From an uncultured Fusobacterium sp. (GTDB lineage: Bacteria; Fusobacteriota; Fusobacteriia; Fusobacteriales; Fusobacteriaceae): 22,894 nucleotides of DNA. The stretch is from NCBI GenBank assembly GCA_900542625.1, contig UQOH01000031.1, positions 1-22,894 of the forward strand. The letters are read 5' to 3'. Below, in pieces: positions 7,930 through 13,963 of this stretch (position 1 is the first letter of the stretch; the number at the start of each line of letters is the position of its first letter). Position numbers and translations under genes: made by a program. Under the pieces are notes generated by a model. That model did not search any database and had not been told where the DNA came from. It saw nothing but the letters and a program-made list of their open reading frames with translations.

Positions 7930-7958
7930 AATTTTAAAACAAATTTTTAAAATTTTTC

Positions 7959-7987
7959 TTGCTTTTTTTCAAAATATATTTTATACT
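7959..7987 (+). promoter_or_regulatory. Promoter for the leucine-rich leader ORF and binding-protein gene
   Basis: TTGCTT (7959-7964) and TATACT (7982-7987) are 17 bases apart. Transcription from about 7994 would give a ~50-base leader to the small ORF at 8043. It is the only convincing promoter between the upstream terminator and the binding-protein gene. Confidence 0.65.
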
Positions 7988-8042
7988 GTTTTCAACGTGA
8001 AAGATAATTAAAAAATTAAAACTAAAAAAGGAGGAATTGAAT

Positions 8043-8195
8043 ATGTTATTACTGCTTAACGGACTATTTGCACTGCTGCTGCTATCACTGCTGCTTATGA
8101 ATTTCAAAAGCGAATATGCAAATAAAATTGTTAAGGTATGTAAAAATCATATTCATTATCTCGTATTTAATAAGGCTTATTTGATTATAAATTAA
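8043..8195 (+). CDS. Leucine-rich 50-residue peptide, candidate regulatory leader peptide
   Basis: A short ORF with an excellent ribosome site (AAAGGAGG, 8 bases before the ATG). Its first 18 codons encode MLLLLNGLFALLLLSLLL: 12 leucines, six of them CTG, a codon that is uncommon in neighbouring genes. The remaining residues (MNFKSEYANKIVKVCKNHIH and beyond) are mixed and basic. It lies between a sigma-70 promoter and a terminator that precedes the branched-chain amino acid binding-protein gene. This is the arrangement of a leucine-sensing attenuator peptide. Against a classical attenuator, the Leu codons are over 200 bases upstream of the terminator and I see only a weak alternative pairing (8196-8201 with 8314-8319). 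It could instead be a small hydrophobic membrane peptide, including a type I toxin. Translation is likely; its role is inference. Confidence 0.6.
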   Translation: MLLLLNGLFALLLLSLLLMNFKSEYANKIVKVCKNHIHYLVFNKAYLIIN

Positions 8196-8308
8196 AAGGT
8201 TTTTATGTTTGGCAAAGTAAAAACAGTAATATAAAAATTTCTTAATATGGTATTTAAGCTGAAATATAGAGCGGATATAAAAAGATACAGAAAGATTATG
8301 ATGAATTT

Positions 8309-8337
8309 AGGACAACCTTGCAGGTTGTCCTTTTTTT
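8309..8337 (+). terminator. Intrinsic terminator/candidate attenuator before the binding-protein gene
   Basis: AGGACAACC (8309-8317), a 5-base loop and the complementary GGTTGTCCT (8323-8331) form a 9-bp stem, running into seven T. Only ~50 bases separate it from the next start codon and no good promoter fits there. Transcripts reaching the binding-protein gene must therefore read through it, as expected of an attenuator. Confidence 0.88.
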
Positions 8338-8386
8338 ATAAAATAATAAAAATAAATATATAAAAAATTTAAAGGGAGGAATCAAA

Positions 8387-9526
8387 ATGAAATTTAGTTT
8401 TATGAAGGCAGCAGCAATAGGAGCAGCAATGATATTTACAGCATGCGGAGGAGCAAAAGAAACAGCTCAGTCAGATGTGGTAAAGATAGGAGGACTAGCA
8501 CCTCTTACAGGTTCTCTTGCAATTTATGGAGTTACAACAACAAACGGAGCTGATCTTGCAGTTAAAGAGATAAACGAAAATGGAGGAATCAACGGCAAAA
8601 AAATTGAATATACTGTTCTTGATACAAAGGGAGATGCAACAGAATCTGTTATGGCTTACAATAAATTAGTAGATAATGGGGCTGTGGCAGTTATTGGAGA
8701 TATTACATCAAAACCTACTGTGGCTGTGGCAGAAATTGCAGCTCAGGATAATATGCCTATGATTACTCCTACAGGAACACAGGTTGATATAACAGAGGCA
8801 GGACCAAATGTTTTCCGTGTATGTTTCACAAATCCATATCAGGGAACTGTTCTTGCAACACTTGCAAAAGAAAATTTTGGAGCAGATACAGCTGCTGTTG
8901 TAGTAAACAATTCCAGCGACTATTCTGACGGTATTGCAAAAGCATTTATTGAGCAGGCAGAAAAACTTGGAATAACTATTGTGGCTAAAGAGGGATATTC
9001 TGACGGGGACAAAGATTTCAGAGCTCAGCTTACAAAAATAGCTGCTGTAAATCCAGATGTTCTTCTTGTTCCTGAATATTATGAGCAAGCCTCTTTAATT
9101 GCAGCACAGGCAAGAGAAGTTGGAGTTAAATCTGTTTTTGTAGGTTCTGACGGTTGGGACGGAATTGCAAAAACATTAGACGAAACATCTTACGGGGCAA
9201 TAGAAAATTCATATTTCACAAACCATTTTTCTATGCAGGACCAAGCACCGAAAATTCAAAATTTCTTAAAAGCATACAGAGAAACATATAAAGAAGAGCC
9301 TTCTGCTTTCTCTGCTTTAGGTTATGATGCTGTATATATGATTAAAAATGCTGTGGAAAAAGCAGGAAGTACAGACAGACAGGCTGTTGTTGATGCTTTA
9401 AAAAATATAGAATATGATGGAATTACAGGATATTTAACATTTGATGAACATAACAATCCTGTTAAAGCAGTTACTATTTTAAAAATAGTCAACGGAGAAT
9501 ATGTTTTTGATTCAAAAATAAAATAA
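8387..9526 (+). CDS. livJ: Branched-chain amino acid ABC transporter substrate-binding lipoprotein (LivJ-like)
   Basis: A 379-residue type I periplasmic binding protein of the Leu/Ile/Val family. The N-terminus is a lipoprotein signal with lipobox FTAC, so C20 should be lipidated after cleavage. The mature part shows IGGLAPLTGSLAIYG, the conserved GADLAVKEINENGGINGKKIE, AVIGDITSKPTVAVAEIAAQDNMPMITPTGT and the C-terminal IEYDGITGYLTFDEHNNPVKAV, all typical. It binds branched-chain amino acids (or related small ligands) outside the membrane and delivers them to a LivHMGF permease. No permease or ATPase genes lie nearby, so the protein is an orphan that must use a transporter encoded elsewhere. 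A GGGAGG site precedes the ATG. Expression is probably limited by the terminator at 8309-8337. The exact ligand is not certain. Confidence 0.9.
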   Translation: MKFSFMKAAAIGAAMIFTACGGAKETAQSDVVKIGGLAPLTGSLAIYGVTTTNGADLAVKEINENGGINGKKIEYTVLDTKGDATESVMAYNKLVDNGAVAVIGDITSKPTVAVAEIAAQDNMPMITPTGTQVDITEAGPNVFRVCFTNPYQGTVLATLAKENFGADTAAVVVNNSSDYSDGIAKAFIEQAEKLGITIVAKEGYSDGDKDFRAQLTKIAAVNPDVLLVPEYYEQASLIAAQAREVGVKSVFVGSDGWDGIAKTLDETSYGAIENSYFTNHFSMQDQAPKIQNFLKAYRETYKEEPSAFSALGYDAVYMIKNAVEKAGSTDRQAVVDALKNIEYDGITGYLTFDEHNNPVKAVTILKIVNGEYVFDSKIK

Positions 9527-9549
9527 TTAACAAATTATAAAAAAATAAA

Positions 9550-9590
9550 AAAGGGATTGATGCAGATTAATAAAATGCATCAATCCCTTT
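9550..9590. terminator. Bidirectional terminator between convergent genes
   Basis: A perfect 15-base inverted repeat (AAAGGGATTGATGCA at 9550-9564 with its complement at 9576-9590) lies between the converging binding-protein and glucokinase genes. The arms start and end in A and T runs, so both directions can terminate. Confidence 0.9.
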
Positions 9591-9607
9591 AAAATTATAA
9601 AAATATT

Positions 9608-10555
9608 TTAGTCTATAAGAGCTGCTGCTCCTTTAATTCCTGCATCATTTCCTAAAGTTCCTATTACAATATTAAAATTGTTAAGAGTAACAGCAAGAGC
9701 ATATTTAGGAAGTTTTTCCTTAACTCTGTCAAGAAGAATATCTCCTGCAAGAGCAACTCCTCCTCCAAGAATTACTTTTTCAGGATTGATTATATTTAAA
9801 ATATTTCCTATTCCCATAGCAAGATATTCAGCCTCGTAATCAACTATTTCAAGAGAAAAAGCATCTCCCTCTTTTGCAGCATCAAAAACATCTTTTGCCT
9901 CAAGTCTGCTTACATCTCCGCCTATTTTTTCATAAAGAAGATTTGTTTTGTTTACAAGAAGTCTTGAAACAGCCTCTCTCTCTATCCCTGTTGCAGATGC
10001 ATAAGCCTCAAAACATCCTTTTTGTCCGCAGCCGCAAAGTTTTCCGTCTTTCACAAGTTTCATGTGTCCAACTTCTCCTCCTGCACCTGTAAACCCGGAA
10101 ATAAGATTTCCGTCAATATATATTCCTCCGCCTATTCCTGTTCCAAGAGCTATTGTTACACTTGTTTTTGCTCCTTTTCCGGCTCCAAATTTTGCCTCTC
10201 CAAGAGCAATTACGTTTACGTCATTATCAAGTCTTGTTTTTTTGCCGCTTATTAATTCAAACATCTGAGAGATGTTAAGATTTCTTTCCCAAGGGAAGTT
10301 TGCAAAAAATCCTACCACCTTTTTATCCATTACAGGACCGGGAATACCCATTCCTACACCTGCAAGATCATTGTTTTCTATATTAACAGAAACCATAAGT
10401 TCTTTTATTGTTTCCCATATTCTCTGCATTGTTTTTTCTGCTCCTTCAAGTGAAAGAGTTTTTATGCTTTTCTTAACAAGAATTTCTCCCTGCTCGTTTA
10501 AAATTCCTATTTTTGTATTAGTTCCGCCTATATCAACGCCTGCCACATATTTCAT
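9608..10555 (-). CDS. glcK: ROK-family glucokinase
   Basis: A 315-residue cytoplasmic sugar kinase of the ROK family, converting glucose to glucose-6-phosphate with ATP. Visible motifs are the phosphate loop VDIGGTNTK (D8-K15), the catalytic Asp in LDNDVN (D112), the ROK signature with GEVGH (E161, H164) and the zinc-binding CGCGQKGCFE (C174, C176, C181 with H164). The ALGTGIGGGIYIDG and VILGGGVALAG loops are also intact. Length and motifs fit the GlcK group better than the repressor (NagC/XylR) branch, because no N-terminal helix-turn-helix is present. The GGAGG site ends 9 bases before the start. It has its own minus-strand promoter, back-to-back with that of trpS. Specificity for glucose rather than another hexose is inferred from the family. 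Confidence 0.88.
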   Translation of the reverse strand: MKYVAGVDIGGTNTKIGILNEQGEILVKKSIKTLSLEGAEKTMQRIWETIKELMVSVNIENNDLAGVGMGIPGPVMDKKVVGFFANFPWERNLNISQMFELISGKKTRLDNDVNVIALGEAKFGAGKGAKTSVTIALGTGIGGGIYIDGNLISGFTGAGGEVGHMKLVKDGKLCGCGQKGCFEAYASATGIEREAVSRLLVNKTNLLYEKIGGDVSRLEAKDVFDAAKEGDAFSLEIVDYEAEYLAMGIGNILNIINPEKVILGGGVALAGDILLDRVKEKLPKYALAVTLNNFNIVIGTLGNDAGIKGAAALID

Positions 10556-10594
10556 AAACCCTGTCCTCCGTTTTTTAAATATTTATCTAACAAT

Positions 10595-10623
10595 ATTATA
10601 ATTAATATTTTATTTTTTCGCAA
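10595..10623 (-). promoter_or_regulatory. Promoter of the ROK glucokinase gene
   Basis: On the minus strand, TTGCGA (10618-10623) and TATAAT (10595-10600) are separated by 17 bases, about 40 bases upstream of the start codon. Confidence 0.65.
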
Positions 10624-10642
10624 CAAACTTTTCAGAAAGCTC

Positions 10643-10671
10643 TTGATAAATAAAAAAGTTAGTGTTATACT
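10643..10671 (+). promoter_or_regulatory. Promoter of trpS
   Basis: TTGATA (10643-10648) and TATACT (10666-10671) are 17 bases apart, giving a leader of only about 26 bases before the trpS ATG. No T-box fits in so short a leader. Confidence 0.7.
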
Positions 10672-10703
10672 AATTTTATGTTAATAATCATCGGAGGATA
10701 AAA

Positions 10704-11687
10704 ATGAAAAAAAGAAGTTTATCTGGAATACAGCCAAGCGGCGTTCTTCATTTAGGAAATTATTTTGGTGCAATGAAACAATTTATAGAAAATCAAGATA
10801 AAGTAAAGGGATTTTATTTTGTTGCAGACTATCACTCTCTTACTTCTCTTACAGACCCTGAGCTTTTAAGAGAAAGCACAAGAAATATTATTCTTGACTA
10901 TCTTGCATTGGGACTTGATCCTGCAAAATCTACACTTTTTCTTCAGTCTGATGTACCTGAACATGTTGAACTTTCATGGCTTCTTTCTAACGTAACACCT
11001 GTTGGGTTAATGGAAAGAGGACATTCATATAAAGACAAATTAGCTAAAGGATTTTTCCCAAATACAGGGCTTTTAACTTATCCTATCCTTATGGCTGCGG
11101 ATATTTTAATCTATGATTCTGATATAGTCCCTGTTGGAAAAGACCAAAAACAGCATCTTGAGTTTGCAAGAGATATAGCAATGAAATTTAATCAGCAGTA
11201 TAAGGTTGATTTCTTCAAACTTCCTGAACCTCAGATTGTAGAAAATCTGGCAGTTGTTCCCGGAACAGACGGACAAAAAATGAGTAAATCTTATGGAAAT
11301 GTTATCAATATGTTTGCTCCAAAAAATGTATTGAAAAAACAGGTTATGAGTATTGTTACTGACTCTACTCCATTAGAAGAGCCTAAAAATCCTGACAACA
11401 ACATCACAACTCTTTACAAACTTTTTGCGACTCCTGAAAAAGTAAAAGAGATGGAAGATAAATTCAGAGCAGGAAACTATGGATACGGACACGCTAAAAA
11501 AGAACTTCTTGAGGCTATCCTTGAATATTTTGCAGAGGCTCGTGCAAAAAGAGAAGAACTTGCTAAAAATCCTGAATTAGTTGATAAAATTCTTGCTGAA
11601 GGAGCACAAAAAGCCCGTGCAATAGCAAGCAGAAAAATAGCTGAGGCTAAAAAAATAGTAGGATTAATGGGAAATATTTATAAGTAA
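10704..11687 (+). CDS. trpS: Tryptophanyl-tRNA synthetase
   Basis: A 327-residue class I aminoacyl-tRNA synthetase that charges tRNA-Trp in the cytoplasm. The HIGH-like motif appears as GIQPSGVLHLGNYFGA (residues 8-23) and the KMSKS loop is exact at 192-196 (GTDGQKMSKSYGNV). ADYHSLTSL, LTYPILMAADILIYDSDIVPVGKDQKQHLEFARDIA and the C-terminal helical segment AEGAQKARAIASRKIAEAKKIVGL are standard. Length is normal for bacterial TrpRS. A CGGAGGA site precedes the ATG. It has its own promoter, and no terminator is evident after the stop, so transcripts may run into the structured leader at 11735. Confidence 0.95.
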   Translation: MKKRSLSGIQPSGVLHLGNYFGAMKQFIENQDKVKGFYFVADYHSLTSLTDPELLRESTRNIILDYLALGLDPAKSTLFLQSDVPEHVELSWLLSNVTPVGLMERGHSYKDKLAKGFFPNTGLLTYPILMAADILIYDSDIVPVGKDQKQHLEFARDIAMKFNQQYKVDFFKLPEPQIVENLAVVPGTDGQKMSKSYGNVINMFAPKNVLKKQVMSIVTDSTPLEEPKNPDNNITTLYKLFATPEKVKEMEDKFRAGNYGYGHAKKELLEAILEYFAEARAKREELAKNPELVDKILAEGAQKARAIASRKIAEAKKIVGLMGNIYK

Positions 11688-11699
11688 TAAAATTTTTAT

Positions 11700-11728
11700 T
11701 TGACATTAATTAAAAAATTTTATATTAT
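11700..11728 (+). promoter_or_regulatory. Promoter of the leader RNA and deaminase gene
   Basis: A perfect TTGACA (11700-11705) lies 17 bases from TATTAT (11723-11728); transcription should begin near 11735. It starts 13 bases after the trpS stop codon. Confidence 0.75.
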
Positions 11729-11734
11729 ATTTTT

Positions 11735-11847
11735 GTTAATTCAATTTAAATTAAATAAGCAACATGGCGCCCACAAGAGACTCATTAGGCAGGTGTAAAA
11801 ACTGCTCATCTTGCATGGGTGAGGTGTGCATTAAAAAAAGTAAGTAC
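11735..11847 (+). ncRNA. Unassigned structured leader RNA (possible riboswitch or small RNA)
   Basis: Between a consensus promoter and a strong terminator lies a segment with clearly higher GC (about 11764-11830) than its flanks. It can fold: CCCACAAGA (11770-11778) pairs with TCTTG/TGGG (11809-11819, CA bulge), and an inner hairpin GGCAG/CTGCT (11788-11792 with 11802-11806) has a loop containing TGTAAAAA. CTGCT can also pair with AGCAG in the 5' arm of the terminator, which would offer a switch. I compared it by memory with SRP RNA, T-box, purine, ZTP, TPP, SAM and guanidine classes and found no match. It may act in cis on the deaminase gene or be an independent small RNA of about 140 bases. 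Confidence 0.5.
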
Positions 11848-11879
11848 AAGCAGCCCGAAAGGCTGCTTTTTTATTTTTA
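11848..11879 (+). terminator. Intrinsic terminator after the leader RNA
   Basis: AAGCAGCC (11848-11855), a CGAAA loop and GGCTGCTT (11861-11868) are followed by a T-rich tract. It ends 26 bases before the deaminase start, so it must be bypassed if the upstream promoter is to express that gene. Confidence 0.88.
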
Positions 11880-11905
11880 TATTTTTTAATTTTTAGGAGG
11901 AAATC

Positions 11906-12397
11906 ATGACTAATTTAGACCACTTTAAGTACATCAGAAGATGTATCGAAATCGCTGACGAGGCAGTTGCTCAAGGAAACCACCCTTTTGGAGCTCTTAT
12001 TGTTGACAAAGAGGGAAATATTATTGTTGAATCTGGAAACATTGAAGTTACAGAAAGAGAGTGTACAGGGCATGCAGAAACAACTGCAATGAGAAAAGCT
12101 GTTAAGCTTTATTCAAGAGAATTTTTATGGGACTGTACTTTATACTCAACAGCTGAACCATGCTGTATGTGTACAGGTGCTATCTACTGGGGAAATGTTG
12201 GAAGAATCGTTTACGGAATAAGTGAAAAAGATCTTCTTGCTCTTACCGGAGCTGATGAAGATAACCCTACTTTCGATATGCCTTGCAGAGAAATTCTTGC
12301 AAAAGGACAAAAGCCTATTGAAGTAGTAGGACCTATTGCTGACGAACAGCTTGCAAAAGAAATTGCAAGAGCACATATCGGATATTGGAATAAATAA
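11906..12397 (+). CDS. Nucleobase/nucleoside deaminase, guanine-deaminase-like (CDA superfamily)
   Basis: A 163-residue zinc deaminase of the cytidine-deaminase superfamily. The zinc site is complete: H56 with catalytic E58 in GHAETTAM, and C86/C89 in AEPCCMCTGAIYW. The substrate-pocket NHPFGALIV motif is present. The CTGHAE, GAIYWG and FDMPCREIL segments resemble GuaD-type guanine deaminases and related nucleoside deaminases rather than TadA, whose tRNA-binding tail is absent. The likely reaction is guanine to xanthine plus ammonia. The gene is followed by a guanine riboswitch and a purine permease, supporting a purine-salvage role. An AGGAGG site lies 6 bases before the ATG. Alternative substrates (adenosine, cytosine derivatives) cannot be excluded from sequence. 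Confidence 0.82.
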   Translation: MTNLDHFKYIRRCIEIADEAVAQGNHPFGALIVDKEGNIIVESGNIEVTERECTGHAETTAMRKAVKLYSREFLWDCTLYSTAEPCCMCTGAIYWGNVGRIVYGISEKDLLALTGADEDNPTFDMPCREILAKGQKPIEVVGPIADEQLAKEIARAHIGYWNK

Positions 12398-12404
12398 TAA
12401 AACA

Positions 12405-12471
12405 GCTCGTATAATTTTGATATTACGGTTCAAAAGTTTCTACAGATTCACCATAAGAATCTACTACGGGC
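12405..12471 (+). promoter_or_regulatory. Guanine (purine-class) riboswitch aptamer
   Basis: All parts of the purine aptamer can be placed. P1 pairs 12405-12411 with 12465-12471 (GCUCGUA with UACGGGC, one G-U). J1/2 is UAAU (12412-12415). P2 (12416-12420 with 12430-12434) carries a loop with G12427-G12428, which can pair with C12451-C12452 in L3. J2/3 is the invariant GUUUCUAC (12436-12443). P3 is AGAUUC/GAAUCU (12444-12449 with 12457-12462). J3/1 is AC, so the base that sets ligand specificity is C (12464), meaning guanine or hypoxanthine rather than adenine. It lies directly ahead of the NCS2 permease gene, within the gap after the deaminase. Confidence 0.92.
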
Positions 12472-12491
12472 TGGCTTAAAAAAAGCCACCC
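12468..12491 (+). terminator. Expression-platform hairpin of the guanine riboswitch
   Basis: GGG (12468-12470) with CCC (12489-12491), plus TGGCTT (12472-12477) with AAGCCA (12483-12488), give a 9-bp stem with one bulged C. GGG is also the 3' strand of aptamer stem P1, so the two overlap. The following tract (ATAAATATTTTT) is a poor U run, so termination may be weak. Confidence 0.6.
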
Positions 12492-12529
12492 ATAAATATT
12501 TTTAAACATTTAGGGAGGAAAATTTTAAA

Positions 12530-13846
12530 ATGTCACAAAACACAAACGGATTAGTAAAATTTCTTGATGAAAAATTCCTTATTTCTGAAAGAGGAGGAAG
12601 TATAAAAGGGGAATTTTTCGGAGGACTTACAACATTTTTAACAATATCTTATATTATTTTTGTTAACCCTGCAGTTCTTTCTCTTACTGGTATGGATAAA
12701 GGTGCTCTTGTTACAGTAACATGTGTTGCTACTGCAATCGGTTCTTTCCTTGGAGGAGTTCTTGGAAATGTTCCTATCGCTCTTGCACCGGGAGTAGGGC
12801 TTAATGCTTTCTTTACATTTACACTTGTTATGGGAAATGGAATTCCTTGGCAGGATGCTTTGGGAGTAGTTTTCTTTTCAGGAGTTTTCTATTTTATTCT
12901 TGCTGTCTGCGGTGTGAGAGAAAAAATAATAAACTCTATTCCTCAGCAGCTTTCAACAGCAGCAACTGTTGGAATCGGGCTGTTCCTGTCACTTATAGGG
13001 CTTAAGAGTATGGGAATTATTGAGGCAAACCCTGAAACTCTTGTAAGAATAGCTCCAATAACACTGCCTGTTGCTCTTTCTCTTGCAGGATTATTTTTAA
13101 TGTATATCCTTGACATGAAAAATGTAAAAGGCGGAGTTTTAATAAGTATTATTGTTATTTCTATTGTTGGAATGCTTTGCGGTGAAGTTGCTATGCCTGA
13201 ACAGTTTTTATCTTCTCCTCCAAGCATGGCTCCGTTAATGTTCAAATTAAATGTTCTGGGTGTTATGAAAGTAAGCCTTTTAGGAGCTATTTTCTCATTT
13301 ATGTTTATTGACCTTTTCGACTCACTTAGTGTTTTGATGTTTACTTATAAAGAAGTTAAATTCAGAAACGAAGAAGAGAGAAAAAAAGGACTTGGAAGAA
13401 TGCTTTTAGCAGACTGTTCATCTACAATAATCGGGGCTCTTTTAGGAACAAGTACAGTTACAACTTACGGGGAATCTATCGCCGGTATAAAAGTTGGAGC
13501 TAAAACAGGGCTTGCATCTGTTTTTACAGGATTATTTTTCCTTTTAGCTTTATTTATCGCTCCAATAGTTGAGGCTATTCCTGTATTTGCTGTTGCTCCT
13601 GCTCTTGTTATTGTTGGAATATTTATGTTCAGAAATGTAGCTTATCTTGATTTATCAAATATGAAAGAATCAATCCCTGCATTTATGACTATAATATTTA
13701 TGCCTATGACACACAGTATTGCAATCGGACTTAGCTTTGGATTTATCTCTTATATTATAATCAATGCTGTATGCATGGATTTCAAAAAGATTTCTGTTAC
13801 TATGTGGGTAATAGGAGCTCTTTCTGTACTAAACCTTTTAATTTAA
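12530..13846 (+). CDS. NCS2-family purine permease (guanine/hypoxanthine type, AzgA/PbuG branch)
   Basis: A 438-residue inner-membrane transporter with 12-14 membrane segments. Typical AzgA-branch features are the N-terminal GEFFGGLTTFLTISYIIFVNPAVLS, the APGVGLNAFFTFT motif, the MFIDLFDSLSVLMF segment (helix 8 region), and the GTSTVTTYGESIAGIKVGAKTGLAS motif, which carries the substrate-binding half-helix. Such proteins import guanine and hypoxanthine, driven by H+. The guanine riboswitch upstream makes this substrate assignment strong. A GGGAGG site precedes the ATG. It is probably co-expressed with the deaminase but tuned separately by the riboswitch. Length is normal. It lacks the xanthine/uracil (UraA-like) pattern. 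Confidence 0.92.
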   Translation: MSQNTNGLVKFLDEKFLISERGGSIKGEFFGGLTTFLTISYIIFVNPAVLSLTGMDKGALVTVTCVATAIGSFLGGVLGNVPIALAPGVGLNAFFTFTLVMGNGIPWQDALGVVFFSGVFYFILAVCGVREKIINSIPQQLSTAATVGIGLFLSLIGLKSMGIIEANPETLVRIAPITLPVALSLAGLFLMYILDMKNVKGGVLISIIVISIVGMLCGEVAMPEQFLSSPPSMAPLMFKLNVLGVMKVSLLGAIFSFMFIDLFDSLSVLMFTYKEVKFRNEEERKKGLGRMLLADCSSTIIGALLGTSTVTTYGESIAGIKVGAKTGLASVFTGLFFLLALFIAPIVEAIPVFAVAPALVIVGIFMFRNVAYLDLSNMKESIPAFMTIIFMPMTHSIAIGLSFGFISYIIINAVCMDFKKISVTMWVIGALSVLNLLI

Positions 13847-13886
13847 TAATGATTATTTAAATTTTGTCAGTTTGCTGAAAATAAAT

Positions 13887-13914
13887 TTGAATTTTAAAAA
13901 ATATAAGTTAAAAT
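13887..13914 (+). promoter_or_regulatory. Probable promoter of the sigma-54-type activator gene
   Basis: TTGAAT (13887-13892) and TAAAAT (13909-13914) are 16 bases apart, about 50 bases before the ATG. The match is moderate, and no -24/-12 sigma-54 element was seen here. Confidence 0.45.
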
Positions 13915-13963
13915 AGTTATAAAGATAATTTTTCTTATATTTTTTATAACAGAAAGGGGAAAG

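Noticed and set aside
8196..8308. T-box riboswitch ahead of the binding-protein gene
   Set aside because: No T-box consensus (UGG-containing bulge sequence) and no specifier stem could be found.
8247..8363. A 38-codon ORF (MVFKLKYRADIKRYRK start) after the leucine-rich peptide
   Set aside because: It has no ribosome site, reads through the attenuator hairpin and T run, and has no recognisable similarity.
11735..11847. Leader RNA as SRP RNA (4.5S)
   Set aside because: The invariant SRP domain IV sequence (GGAAG loop with GCAGCC-type strand in the right fold) is not present; the GCAGCC here is part of the terminator stem.
11764..11889. A 41-codon ORF with a Cys-rich segment (RCKNCSSCMGEVC) across the leader RNA
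   Set aside because: There is no ribosome binding site before its ATG, and the frame runs straight through the terminator hairpin and T tract. RNA structure explains the sequence better. It would be worth revisiting if homologues conserve the cysteines.
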